Assembly (NCBI GenBank): GCA_030612175.1
Contig: JAUWOJ010000009.1
Span: forward strand, 1 to 27,755
Source of the DNA: Candidatus Bipolaricaulota bacterium
GTDB taxonomy: Bacteria; Bipolaricaulota; Bipolaricaulia; UBA7950; UBA9294
Length of the DNA: 27,755 nucleotides
Reading direction: 5' to 3'
Below, in pieces: positions 7,215-15,543 of this stretch (within the stretch, counting starts at the first letter, position 1; each line of letters begins with the position of its first letter). The notes below the pieces were generated by a model, which saw only the letters and a list, made by a program, of their open reading frames with translations, had not been told where the DNA came from and did no database searches. Position numbers and translations under genes: made by a program.

Positions 7215-8216
7215 CTACTCACCTCCCTCTGGAAACCTGTTTAGATCGAGCAGCTTGAGTATGCCGTTATCTTGTTGTGGCAAAATAATCTTCTCCATAC
7301 CTGGGAGAATCTTCTCCATTGTTTCGATGTATATGCGTGTTCTAGTCACCTCTTCTCCTAGTTCGTACTTCTTAAGGACTTCTAGAAAACGGGAGACTTC
7401 TCCTTCCGCCCGCTTGATCCTCTCTTGCGTGTACGCTGCCGCTTGATTTAAGATCTCTTGTGCGTTTCCACGAGCACGTGGAAGGATATCAAGCGCGTAT
7501 TCCTCTCCATGATTTACTAGCTTGTCTTTGTCCTGACGTGCGCTGTTCACATCATCAAAAGCGGAAACAACAGAGCGTGGAGGTTTTACATCCTGCAACT
7601 GTGCGTTGCTTATTACAATACCTGCTCCATAGCTATCAAGGAGGGCCTGTAAAGCAATAAGTGTGTTCATGCCGATTTGATCACGCTCGGAGGTTAAGGC
7701 CTCGTCGACCGTTCTTGTCGCTACTTGTTTTCGCAGCACAGCCTCCGCGGCTTGCTTAGTAATCACTCTGGGGTCAATCAGATTGAACGCGAATTGCTCC
7801 GGATCCTTTACTCTGTACTGAACTACCATTTCCATGTGTATGATATTTCCATCGCCAGTGAGCATTAGTGCCTCTGTCTCTATTTCTTGATATCGTGGAT
7901 TAGGTGGAGGAGATATTGTCCTAAACCCGATTTCCTCCTTTCGTATACCCAATGTATTTACGATAACCACGCTTTCTATCGGGCCGGGAAGGTGATAGTG
8001 CAGACCCGGACCAACGGTTTCCACATAACGCCCAAACTGCTTCACCAATCCCACTTCCGATGGACCAACAGAATAGATTCCCGTCAAGAAATAGATGATG
8101 ATAACAGCACCTATCAACAACCAACCGACCCAGCCCTGCAATTTACGCATGCCATCTTGCCAAGTTGGGTTTTCCTGATCCCTGTTCTGTTCCAGTACAC
8201 GATCCACAAAACCCAT
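7215..8216 (-). CDS. hflK: HflK, SPFH/band-7 membrane protease regulator
   Basis: A 333-residue protein with a short N-terminal cytoplasmic segment, one membrane helix at about residues 27-48 and an SPFH domain (VGPSEVGLVKQFGRYVETVGPGLHYHLPGPIESV). It has the family's EALMLTGDGNIIHMEMVVQYRVKDP block, QLQDVKPPRSVVSAFDDVNSARQDK and then an Ala/Glu-rich helix. It lacks the long Gly/Pro-rich N-terminus found in enterobacterial HflK. The partner is HflC, encoded 2 nt downstream. ATG 8216 is chosen because AAAGGAGGG stands directly upstream; an earlier start would translate that site. It follows ybjQ by 13 nt. Confidence 0.95.
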   Translation of the reverse strand: MGFVDRVLEQNRDQENPTWQDGMRKLQGWVGWLLIGAVIIIYFLTGIYSVGPSEVGLVKQFGRYVETVGPGLHYHLPGPIESVVIVNTLGIRKEEIGFRTISPPPNPRYQEIETEALMLTGDGNIIHMEMVVQYRVKDPEQFAFNLIDPRVITKQAAEAVLRKQVATRTVDEALTSERDQIGMNTLIALQALLDSYGAGIVISNAQLQDVKPPRSVVSAFDDVNSARQDKDKLVNHGEEYALDILPRARGNAQEILNQAAAYTQERIKRAEGEVSRFLEVLKKYELGEEVTRTRIYIETMEKILPGMEKIILPQQDNGILKLLDLNRFPEGGE

Positions 8217-8229
8217 GAGTTTCCCTCCT

Positions 8230-8544
8230 TTAGGCCAACTTAACCGCTGTTCCGTAAGCAAGAATCTCTGCTGCGCCAGACATAGTCTGCGAAGTAGTAA
8301 AGCGCATTCCTATTACGGCATCTGCTCCTAATTCCTCTGCTTCCTTCACCATACGTTCAACAGCTTGATTACGTGCCTGAGACAGCATCCGTGTGTACTC
8401 CTTAATCTCTCCGCCAACAATATTGCGCAGGCCGGCCATGATATCTCGCCCCATGTGGCGGGCGCGAATTGTGTTCCCGCGCACGAGCCCAAGTACCTCG
8501 CCAATCTCTCTCCCCTTGATTGTCTCAGTCGTTATCAGAAACAT
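8230..8544 (-). CDS. YbjQ family protein (UPF0145, heavy-metal-binding-domain type)
   Basis: A 104-residue protein covering the whole YbjQ/UPF0145 family: LITTETIKGREIGEVLGLVRGNTI, the ARHMGRDIMAGLRNIVGGEIKEYT block, a helix with ARNQAVERMVKEAEELGADAVIGMRF, then a final strand pair. The biochemical role is not established; the fold forms a pentameric ring in known structures and occurs next to membrane or metal genes. AAGGAG lies 8 nt before the ATG. The start overlaps the end of the upstream small membrane protein gene by 20 nt, and hflK follows 13 nt later, so it is in the same operon as hflKC. Confidence 0.9.
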   Translation of the reverse strand: MFLITTETIKGREIGEVLGLVRGNTIRARHMGRDIMAGLRNIVGGEIKEYTRMLSQARNQAVERMVKEAEELGADAVIGMRFTTSQTMSGAAEILAYGTAVKLA

Positions 8545-8740
8545 TGTGACTCTCCTTTCTTCGTTCTCGGATTAAACCGACAATGGTAGTGATAAGGCCA
8601 CTCACTCCAACAAGGATTACTACCTTAAAGAAATTCCCGATTCCCGGTGCCGCAATGATTGTGCGAACCAAGAAATACCCAGCATATCCTCCGAGAAGTA
8701 TTCCCGCCAATATCATTAGCCAGTAGCCAAGTCTGAGTAT
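8525..8740 (-). CDS. Small two-helix membrane protein, possibly starting at ATA
   Basis: A 63-residue protein from ATG 8716 with two hydrophobic helices (MILAGILLGGYAGYFLV and VVILVGVSGLITTIVGLI) and a basic tail ending in ESHNVSDND. No family is recognised. The only good ribosome site, AAGGAGG (8745-8751 on the plus strand as cctcctt), is 28 nt from ATG 8716 but 4 nt from an in-frame ATA at 8738-8740. Starting there would add eight residues (ILRLGYWL) that look like the beginning of the first helix. It lies between polA and ybjQ, overlapping ybjQ by 20 nt, which supports real translation. It may assist HflKC, but that is inference. Confidence 0.62.
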   Translation of the reverse strand: MLRLGYWLMILAGILLGGYAGYFLVRTIIAAPGIGNFFKVVILVGVSGLITTIVGLIRERRKESHNVSDND

Positions 8741-8759
8741 TTCTCCTCCTTATCTGCTC

Positions 8760-11495
8760 CTAGATGTCACTCCACCTTGTACCACACTTAACTGTAACTT
8801 GCAAGGGGAGACGTAGTTCCATCACCTGTTCCATTTCCTCTTTGACTTGTTCCATCACTTGCTCACAATACTCTTCTTCCACCTCAAAGATCAATTCGTC
8901 ATGGACTTGCAGGAGCATCTTGGCCTTAACTATGTCTTCCTCAATCAACCGGTCTATCCTAAGCATCGCCAGCTTGATCAGGTCGGCAGCACTTCCCTGA
9001 ATGGGGGTATTTACCGCGTTTCTCCTGTCGAAATTCCGCCTAGCCGTATCTCTCGATGTTATGTGAATAAGTGGCCTGCGCCGGCCAAGTATTGTCTCTG
9101 TGTAGCCATGTTCTTCGGCAAGCTTTATCATCTTGTCAATCCAATGCTTTGCCTCTGGGTAAGCGGTGAAAAACCGATCAATGTAAGCCTTAGCTTCAGC
9201 CTGTGAAATGGACAGTTCTCGGGCCAACCCGTACGGGCTAATCCCATAGAGAATCCCGAAGTTGATTCGTTTGGCGGCGTTGCGCAGTCTGTAAGTCACC
9301 ATTTCCTCGGTAATCCCAAAAATTCGGCTCGCAGTCAGGCGATGCAAATCCTCTCCATGTTTGAATGCCGCGATCAATCCTTTATCTTCAGATAGGTGTG
9401 CCAATAGTCGCAGTTCTATTTGCGAATAGTCAGCTCCGATTAGTAGCGACCCTTTTGGAGCTATGAACGCCCGGCGAATCCTCTCTCCCACCTTGGTGCG
9501 AATGGGAATGTTTTGCAGGTTGGGGTCAGAGGAAGAGAGCCGTCCGGTGGTAGTAGAAGTCTGATGAAATGATGTGTGGATTCGTCCGGTTCGTGGGTTC
9601 ACCGCGGCAGGCAGGCGCCTGATGTAAGTGGTCATCAGTTTCTCCAACTCTCGATACGTAAGTAACTTCCCTGGCAACGGATGTTCCGTTGCCAACCTGA
9701 CTAATACGCGCGCGCTTGTCGAGGGTCCCGTCTTCGTTCTCTCGATCACTGGAAGACCGAGGTGATCAAATAGCACCTCGGCCACCTGTTTTGGGGAGTT
9801 GGGATTGAAGCGTTCACCGGCAATTTCATACAAGTCCTCTTTGACAGTTGCCAGTTCTTTTCCGATTTCCTCGCCTTGGATGGCCAGGATTCCCTTATCC
9901 AGAAGAACACCGTTTTGCTCCATTCTTGCCAGCACTGAGACAAGAGGAAGTTCCACTTCCTGGAAGAGCTTGGTTGCCTGCACCTTGTGCATGGCCTTTT
10001 CCAGAGGTACTTTCAGGCGAAAGACGATCTCCGCGTCTTCCGCAGCATAGAACGTCGAGCGTTCTATCGGAACAGCAGCGATTGAGCCGTCCTTGCCGGC
10101 AACCTCGGCGTAGGAGAGCATTTTGTAGTTTAGATAAGAGCTTGCGATCCTTTCTAAGTTATGCCGACGTTCGTCCGGTTGGGCAAGATGTGAAGCAAGC
10201 ATTGTATCAAAGCAGATCCCTCTTGGATGCAGTCCGTATCTATAGAGGATGATCAAATCGTATTTCAGATTCTGCCCAATGATCTGTGGATGTGTCGACT
10301 CAATAAGTCCGCGTAGTGCTTCTAGAACTTCACTACATGCAAGTTGGCAAGGAGCTCCAAGGTAGTCATGTCCAACCGGGACATAATAACCTTCGTATGG
10401 CTGCGGCGAGATGGCGATTCCTACGATCTTGGCTTGCATCGGATCACGACTCGTTGTCTCTAAATCAATTGAAAACATTTTCTGCTTTGCCAGCTTTGTA
10501 ACCAATCGATCAAGTTCGGTACGCGACAAAACTGTATGGTAGCTAGCTTTCCTCTCTCTATCTTGTTTTGTCAATTCCCTCTTCTTGATACCAAGCTCGC
10601 TGACCACAGAACGGAACTCGAGCTCTGTCAGCAGCTGTACTAGTTCATCGGTGTTTATCCCTTGTAGCGCGCAATCCTCAGGGATTTGTCCTACTTCCAC
10701 GTCCTTCTTGAGGGTGACAAGCTTGCGAGCAAGCAAGGCTTTGTCGGCATACTGTATTAGATTCTCTCGTATTCTTGCGCTTTTTATCTCACTTAGGTGC
10801 TCCATGATTCCATCCAGGGAGCCAAACCGTCCAAGAAGCTGTGAAGCTCGCTTTTTCCCCACCGACGGAATACCGGGTATGTTGTCAGCGGTGTCCCCTA
10901 CGAGGGAAAGAAAATCAACAATCTTCTCTGGCGGCACCTCAAAGCGTGCGTATGCTCCTTCTCTATCTAGAATTTTCCCCACATCTTTAGTCTGACGGGC
11001 AGACGGGCGAACGATCGCGATCTTGTCATTAACAAGCTGCACAAGGTCTTTGTCCGAAGAAACGATAAGCACATCAAGGGCTCTCTCTGTTGCCTGGTAA
11101 GCAATGCTGGCAAGAATGTCATCCGCCTCCACTCCTCGCTGCATTACCACATTGATTCCTAGTTGTTCCAGTAGTCTACGGATAACCGGAAACTGTACCC
11201 TAAGTTCATCTGGGGTTTCCTTGCGTGTAGCTTTGTAGGCTTGATAAAGCTCATGGCGAAAGGTCTTCCCTCCAGCATCGAAAGCAACCGTGACATAGGC
11301 AGAAGGAAACTCGCGCAATACTTTCATCAGTATTCGCCAAAACCCGTAAACTGCATTCACTGGATGACCGTCATTGGTGGAAAGTTCACGGATGGCATAG
11401 AAGGAACGATATGCAAGGCAATTTCCATCGAACAACAAAATCCTTCTCTTGCTGGGTTCTTCTGTCAGTCCTAGTAGCTCTTTATAGGTAAGCAT
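8760..11495 (-). CDS. polA: DNA polymerase I, with 5' nuclease, proofreading and polymerase domains
   Basis: A 911-residue full-length PolA. The 5'-3' nuclease domain (about 20-290) includes LFDGNCLAYRSFYAI, GVEADDILA and SSDKDLVQLV. The 3'-5' exonuclease (about 320-510) keeps all four metal ligands: FSIDLET (D344, E346), GQNLKYD (D413) and YAAEDAE (D487). It should therefore proofread, unlike Taq-type enzymes. The polymerase domain has IGADYSQIELRLLAH (D689), the O-helix KRINFGILYG and QVHDELIFEV (D866). It fills gaps in repair and removes RNA primers. ATG 11495 has GGAG just upstream and lies inside the end of ruvC (14-nt overlap), so translation is likely coupled. The small membrane protein gene follows after a short gap. 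Confidence 0.97.
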   Translation of the reverse strand: MLTYKELLGLTEEPSKRRILLFDGNCLAYRSFYAIRELSTNDGHPVNAVYGFWRILMKVLREFPSAYVTVAFDAGGKTFRHELYQAYKATRKETPDELRVQFPVIRRLLEQLGINVVMQRGVEADDILASIAYQATERALDVLIVSSDKDLVQLVNDKIAIVRPSARQTKDVGKILDREGAYARFEVPPEKIVDFLSLVGDTADNIPGIPSVGKKRASQLLGRFGSLDGIMEHLSEIKSARIRENLIQYADKALLARKLVTLKKDVEVGQIPEDCALQGINTDELVQLLTELEFRSVVSELGIKKRELTKQDRERKASYHTVLSRTELDRLVTKLAKQKMFSIDLETTSRDPMQAKIVGIAISPQPYEGYYVPVGHDYLGAPCQLACSEVLEALRGLIESTHPQIIGQNLKYDLIILYRYGLHPRGICFDTMLASHLAQPDERRHNLERIASSYLNYKMLSYAEVAGKDGSIAAVPIERSTFYAAEDAEIVFRLKVPLEKAMHKVQATKLFQEVELPLVSVLARMEQNGVLLDKGILAIQGEEIGKELATVKEDLYEIAGERFNPNSPKQVAEVLFDHLGLPVIERTKTGPSTSARVLVRLATEHPLPGKLLTYRELEKLMTTYIRRLPAAVNPRTGRIHTSFHQTSTTTGRLSSSDPNLQNIPIRTKVGERIRRAFIAPKGSLLIGADYSQIELRLLAHLSEDKGLIAAFKHGEDLHRLTASRIFGITEEMVTYRLRNAAKRINFGILYGISPYGLARELSISQAEAKAYIDRFFTAYPEAKHWIDKMIKLAEEHGYTETILGRRRPLIHITSRDTARRNFDRRNAVNTPIQGSAADLIKLAMLRIDRLIEEDIVKAKMLLQVHDELIFEVEEEYCEQVMEQVKEEMEQVMELRLPLQVTVKCGTRWSDI

Positions 11496-11988
11496 GCTTC
11501 TCCGCTTGCACTCCACTCAACTCAATTAGACAGCAAAGAGCAATAGCCAAGCCATCAGCCATATCATCTGGCTGTGGAACCTCTGCAAGGTGAAGGAGTC
11601 TTTTCACCATCAACTGCACTTGTTTCTTGTTTGCTCTACCATAACCGGTGATCTGTTTTTTTACCTGTAGTGGAGTGTAGCAGTATATGGGTACATCTGC
11701 TGCAGCGAGAAGGAGCACGCCACGTGTTTCTGCGGTAACCATCGCTGTGCGTGTGTTCTTAGCCATGTACACCTCTTCAATCGCCACACCATCTGGATGG
11801 TAGGCCTGGATCAGTGCGCATGCTTCCTCATGAATCTTCTGCAAGCGAGTTGCGCGTGCAGTGGCGGGCGGTGTCTCAATTGTCCCCCCAGCTACAGCTT
11901 CCCAGCCAGTTGATGATCTTCGCACCACCCCATATCCGGTAGTTGCAAGACCCGGATCAAAACCTAAGGCAATCACTCTCTGAGTCAC
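11482..11988 (-). CDS. ruvC: RuvC, Holliday junction resolvase
   Basis: A 168-residue enzyme of normal family length. The four acidic metal ligands are visible: D11 in GFDPGLATTGYG, E71 in AIEEVYMAKN, and D142 and D145 in PDDMADGLAIA. The conserved TPLQVKKQITGYGRANKKQVQ segment is also present. RuvC cuts Holliday junctions symmetrically as a dimer, usually on RuvAB; ruvA and ruvB are not in this window. The GTG start (11986-11988) overlaps the yceD stop as GTGA, and the 3' end overlaps polA by 14 nt. Confidence 0.96.
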   Translation of the reverse strand: MTQRVIALGFDPGLATTGYGVVRRSSTGWEAVAGGTIETPPATARATRLQKIHEEACALIQAYHPDGVAIEEVYMAKNTRTAMVTAETRGVLLLAAADVPIYCYTPLQVKKQITGYGRANKKQVQLMVKRLLHLAEVPQPDDMADGLAIALCCLIELSGVQAEKHAYL

Positions 11989-12434
11989 AGGAAATCCGCC
12001 AGTTTCCGCCCTTCTGCTTCCGCTAAGTGTGGTTCGTGTTCAGGGTGTTGATTAAGGTTGATTCCGCAAACTGGACACAAGCCCCGACAATTGGGTAGAC
12101 AAAGTGGATGTGGATCAAGCGAAGTGCTGATTGCCGCAAGAATGTGGGGCAATAGATCAATTTCATCCTCTGTCGGTTCAGTTCTAATCTTGAACATCTC
12201 GCGCAGACTTACCCGTGTGTAGACAGGAGCAAGACAACGGCAACAACGCATCTCAATTGCTGTAGAAATGTTGAGAGTCAGATAGACGTTGTCTAGTTGC
12301 CCAAAGCCATGGCCGACGACAACAATGTCCTCCCGGAAACATCCTTGTAGAGATGGGGTTGAAACCCCTTTGAAATACAGTTCTACCGGGAGCTTTCTTC
12401 CAAGATGTTCAAAGAAATCATCCGTCTTGAGCAT
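11985..12434 (-). CDS. yceD: YceD/DUF177 family protein with Cys-rich C-terminus
   Basis: A 149-residue protein. The middle part shows VYLTLNISTAIEMRCCRCLAPVYTRVSLREMF, matching the DUF177 core where CxRCL is followed by a beta strand. The end has LCLPNCRGLCPVCGINLNQHPEHEP, the second Cys cluster of the family, probably a zinc site. YceD is linked to 23S rRNA/ribosome maturation and normally precedes rpmF (bL32); here ruvC follows instead. ATG 12434 lies inside the end of folP (17-nt overlap) and has no clear ribosome site, so coupling to folP translation is likely. A TTG at 12458 is an alternative start. Confidence 0.85.
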   Translation of the reverse strand: MLKTDDFFEHLGRKLPVELYFKGVSTPSLQGCFREDIVVVGHGFGQLDNVYLTLNISTAIEMRCCRCLAPVYTRVSLREMFKIRTEPTEDEIDLLPHILAAISTSLDPHPLCLPNCRGLCPVCGINLNQHPEHEPHLAEAEGRKLADFL

Positions 12435-13260
12435 TTCTTTTTCGTAAACGACAGGCAACGTCAGCCGTTCTTCTCCCTTCTTTCACGTCGTGCACGCGAA
12501 TGATGTTGGCCGCATTCGCTACGGCGATCGCATTGGCGGCAATCGTACCGGTCAAGCGATCCTCGGTGCTTGAGCCGAGGATCTGCTCAATAAATGATTT
12601 ACAAGATAGCCCAACAAGTATTGGCACCTTAAGTGCGGCAAAGGTGTTCAGGTTTTGTAGAATGACCAGATTGTGCTCAAGCTTTTTTCCGAAGCCAATT
12701 CCTGGATCAACGATGATCCGCGTGTAAGGAATCGAAGCTCCTAGGGCGACTCTAATTCGTTCCTGGAGAAAGTCACTAATCTCACGAACAGGATCATCGT
12801 AGGTAGGGTTGTCTTGCATTATTCCTGGTGTTCCCTGCATGTGCATCAATACAACAAAGACCTTGTTTCTGGTTATCACGCGAGTCATCCCCGGGTCTGA
12901 TCTGAGAGCGCTGATATCATTCACGATTGTTGTGCCACACGCAATCGCCTCGGCGGCAACCGTTGCCTTGGTAGTATCAATGGATAACATGATCTCACTT
13001 TGCTTGCGTATTCCCTTGATTACCGGTAGAACACGGCTCAGCTCTTCACGCTCAGAAACAGGCGCTGCACCTGGTCTGGTTGACTCACCACCAATATCGA
13101 TGATATCCGCTCCTTCTTCCACCATCTCTAGGGCACGGTTAACTGCCGCCTTCTGTGTTGGATAGCTTCCTCCGTCATGGAATGAGTCCGGAGTGAGATT
13201 CAGCACCCCCATCACTAGCACCCGATCCCTCTTCTTCTCCCATTCTTCTAACCAGTTCAT
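12418..13260 (-). CDS. folP: Dihydropteroate synthase
   Basis: A 280-residue TIM-barrel enzyme. The first signature is VMGVLNLTPDSFHDGG and the second is ADIIDIGGESTRPGA; SIDTTKATVA, NDISALRSDPGM and the MHMQGTPGIMQDNPTYDD loop follow, then VDPGIGFGKKLEHN and GLSCKSFI near the end. It joins 6-hydroxymethyl-dihydropterin diphosphate to p-aminobenzoate in folate synthesis and is the sulfonamide target. It is the first gene of an eight-gene minus-strand operon. There is no Shine-Dalgarno site before the ATG, and an extended -10 ends 12 nt upstream, so the mRNA is probably nearly leaderless. No other folate gene is nearby. Confidence 0.96.
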   Translation of the reverse strand: MNWLEEWEKKRDRVLVMGVLNLTPDSFHDGGSYPTQKAAVNRALEMVEEGADIIDIGGESTRPGAAPVSEREELSRVLPVIKGIRKQSEIMLSIDTTKATVAAEAIACGTTIVNDISALRSDPGMTRVITRNKVFVVLMHMQGTPGIMQDNPTYDDPVREISDFLQERIRVALGASIPYTRIIVDPGIGFGKKLEHNLVILQNLNTFAALKVPILVGLSCKSFIEQILGSSTEDRLTGTIAANAIAVANAANIIRVHDVKEGRRTADVACRLRKRNAQDG

Positions 13261-13272
13261 ATCAATACTTCA

Positions 13273-13281
13273 AGTATACCA
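13273..13281 (-). promoter_or_regulatory. Extended -10 promoter of the folP-to-hflC operon
   Basis: Minus strand TGG-TATACT (TATACT 13273-13278, TGG 13279-13281), an extended -10 with no good -35. The RNA should begin near 13266, about 6 nt before ATG 13260. This is the only clear promoter upstream of the eight-gene run. Confidence 0.6.
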
Positions 13282-13309
13282 CACATAAGCAAAGCCATAT
13301 AGTGGCGAT

Positions 13310-13338
13310 TTGACGCTTCACAACGCACAGACTACAAT
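13310..13338 (+). promoter_or_regulatory. Strong promoter of the rplI operon
   Basis: TTGACG (13310-13315), a 17-nt spacer and TACAAT (13333-13338), a near-consensus housekeeping promoter. The RNA would begin near 13345. The same -35, spacer length and -10 occur in front of ftsH. Confidence 0.8.
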
Positions 13339-13359
13339 CTGTGTCAACAATGAAAAGAG

Positions 13360-13833
13360 GTGATCAACATCACTAAAGTACTGTTAACGGAGACTATTTC
13401 GTCGCTTGGGCATATAGGAGAGGTAGTAGATGTTGCTAATGGTTATGCGCGGAATTACCTATTTCCTGGTGGGCTGGCTGTTACGCCAACGGAGCACAAC
13501 ATTGCTCGCTATGCAAAAGCAAAACTAGCACATGAGGTGGAGATAGAACAGCGAGAAGCAAAGGCTATTCGTCTGAGCAATGCCCTTAGTGGCTGTCATT
13601 TCATCTTTGCTCGAAAAGCCCATGACAATAATCAGTTGTACGGCTCTGTGCGAGCAGAGGAGATTGTTTCGAAGATTGAAGAAGAGCTAGGAGAACACAT
13701 TGAGGCATCACGTGTCCTGTTGGACCGTCCTATTGAGAGTCTTGGCCCACACATGGTGCCAATCAGTTTGTACAAGGATATTTCAGTAGAGCTTCGTATT
13801 CGTGTTGACAGGGAGGAGGTAGAGAAGGATTAA
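13360..13833 (+). CDS. rplI: Ribosomal protein bL9
   Basis: A 157-residue protein with the bL9 N-terminal signature TKVLLTETISSLGHIGEVVDVANGYARNYLFPGGLAV and a C-terminal domain with GSVRAEEIVSKI and a typical final V-rich strand. It binds 23S rRNA on the large subunit. The listed start is GTG 13360, the only ordinary start codon. However, that GTG lies inside a long Shine-Dalgarno match (AAGAGGTGATC, one base short of full complementarity). The codon 8 nt after AGAGG is ATC 13369, giving (M)TKVLLTE, which aligns better with the usual bL9 start MKV. It is first in an operon with a glycosidase gene (6-nt gap) and murJ. Confidence 0.93.
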   Translation: MINITKVLLTETISSLGHIGEVVDVANGYARNYLFPGGLAVTPTEHNIARYAKAKLAHEVEIEQREAKAIRLSNALSGCHFIFARKAHDNNQLYGSVRAEEIVSKIEEELGEHIEASRVLLDRPIESLGPHMVPISLYKDISVELRIRVDREEVEKD

Positions 13834-13839
13834 CCTGGA

Positions 13840-15543
13840 ATGAAAAGCACATGCCTGGCTGCGTTTGCTCTGTTGTGTGTCTTTGTCGCTGTTCTTGCGG
13901 CTAGTGATAGAGTGCTTCTGTGGGTGAATAGCGATCAAGTTATCCTTCTTCACCCAGCGTTCCAAGATGCCGGGCAAGTAATGGTCCCCTTGCTTGAGTT
14001 CGGTCGTCTTGTTGGCTTAGAAGCATCATATGTCGATCAGGACGCCTCTATTACTACACGTACTAGTAAGGGAAGGAAACTGTTTCCAGTGGAACACTTC
14101 TTTATCCGCAACAGAATTGCCTATGTTTCACTTACAGAACTTGCGGAGCTCACCAGCGCACGAATACACACAATTGGCGAGGAAATCTATGTAGAAACTG
14201 AGCCAGTATCTCTTACTTCCTTTGATCCAACATCCGATGAGGTGACGGCGCGTTTCGATGGCTTTGTTCCCTACAGAACACTAGAAGCAGGCGGTGGAAG
14301 GGTCCGTATTCGTTTCTATCACTGCTCTCTTGCTGCTGCTTCACAATGGATTGCCTTCAGCGAGGGACCTATCAGTTCGGTAGAGTTGCGAGAAGGAAAG
14401 AATCAAACTGTGGAGCTAACAGTCGATTTTTCCAGTGCTTACCTGCCCCAACTCAAGAGATTTAGCTCAGCAGGTTTGTACTCACTATCGCTTGTTTTCG
14501 ACCATGAATCGCAGGCTACAGAGAAAGAAGAAATCCTACCCTCGATTACCTACAATCAGATCCAAAGTGATCTTGGTCATGGGACAGTAAGAACCAACTA
14601 CTTGTACATTGATAGCTGGCGCGACCACTACCAACTTTCCCCCGCCATTCCCCACAATGGAGTTGGCAACCTTGCGTACCTAAGAGATATAGCACAATTC
14701 CACGGTGCGCCTGTGGCGATCAACGCCAATTTTTTTGATACCGCGACATACATTCCAGTGGGATTGCTAATTGTGAACGGTGAAGTGCAGAGCTCTAACT
14801 ACGAGCGGCGAGGAGCTCTTGGCATTGATATCTTCGGACACTTGGTGTTTTTCAATCCTACGATTACGATGTTCTTGCGAGTGGGCGGGGAGAAGATAAT
14901 TCTTGATGATGTAAATCGGCCAATCAAGTCAAATGAGATAGTTGTTTACACCCCAGGCTACACAGGTGATATTAGCCGAGGATCCCTAGAGTCATACCGC
15001 ATTCTCAAGGTGCGCTCCAATCGAGTTGTAGCAGCAGAAGACAGTCCGTACATAACACGAGACAGCTCCGCAACACTTATTGTGGCAAGCGGAACTGCCT
15101 GTTCCAGATTGGCAATGATTCGTGTCTCCGATGAGGTGAATATCGAACACGTGCTCGATCAAGGCGGTCTACTTATTACTGATGCAGTCAGCGCAGGGCC
15201 GCTTCTAATGCTTGACGGCAAGGATGTTCTCGATCCCAGAAAGGAAGCCTTTACTCTCAATTCTCCATTGGTCAATGGGCTTGCCAGCCGCAGCGTCCTT
15301 GCAACCGACTGGTATGGTGGATTGATCTTACTTGCGGTAGTAAAGGGCACGGGATCAGTTGGAGCAGATTTTGCTGATTTACTCGCAATACTTCACAGTC
15401 TGCCAGTAAGGATAAAGAATGCCATAGCGTTCGATGGCGGTCATTCGAGCTCCCTCGTATTCAAGGAAGGTGCAACCTACTGGGAAATTGGAACGGGAGG
15501 AAAAGTTGCCGCCGGTCTCCTTCTTATTCCCGACAATCGATGA
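13840..15543 (+). CDS. Secreted phosphodiester glycosidase (NAGPA-type) with N-terminal copper amine oxidase-like and AMIN-like regions
   Basis: A 567-residue exported protein. Residues 1-20 form a signal peptide (ending VLAAS). Residues about 25-125 resemble the copper amine oxidase N-terminal-like repeat (MVPLLEFGRLVG...AYVSLTELAELTSA). A beta-rich AMIN-like section follows at about 130-225. The rest is a phosphodiester glycosidase domain (NAGPA/DUF2233): NHGVG-like turns, AINANFFDTATYIPVGLLIVNGE, RRGALGIDIFG, ...SAGPLLMLDGK and AIAFDGGHSSSLVF. Such enzymes cleave sugar phosphodiesters and can trim cell-surface or capsular polymers. The N-terminal regions suggest cell wall attachment. It follows rplI by 6 nt and its TGA overlaps the murJ ATG (ATGA). 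Confidence 0.85.
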   Translation: MKSTCLAAFALLCVFVAVLAASDRVLLWVNSDQVILLHPAFQDAGQVMVPLLEFGRLVGLEASYVDQDASITTRTSKGRKLFPVEHFFIRNRIAYVSLTELAELTSARIHTIGEEIYVETEPVSLTSFDPTSDEVTARFDGFVPYRTLEAGGGRVRIRFYHCSLAAASQWIAFSEGPISSVELREGKNQTVELTVDFSSAYLPQLKRFSSAGLYSLSLVFDHESQATEKEEILPSITYNQIQSDLGHGTVRTNYLYIDSWRDHYQLSPAIPHNGVGNLAYLRDIAQFHGAPVAINANFFDTATYIPVGLLIVNGEVQSSNYERRGALGIDIFGHLVFFNPTITMFLRVGGEKIILDDVNRPIKSNEIVVYTPGYTGDISRGSLESYRILKVRSNRVVAAEDSPYITRDSSATLIVASGTACSRLAMIRVSDEVNIEHVLDQGGLLITDAVSAGPLLMLDGKDVLDPRKEAFTLNSPLVNGLASRSVLATDWYGGLILLAVVKGTGSVGADFADLLAILHSLPVRIKNAIAFDGGHSSSLVFKEGATYWEIGTGGKVAAGLLLIPDNR

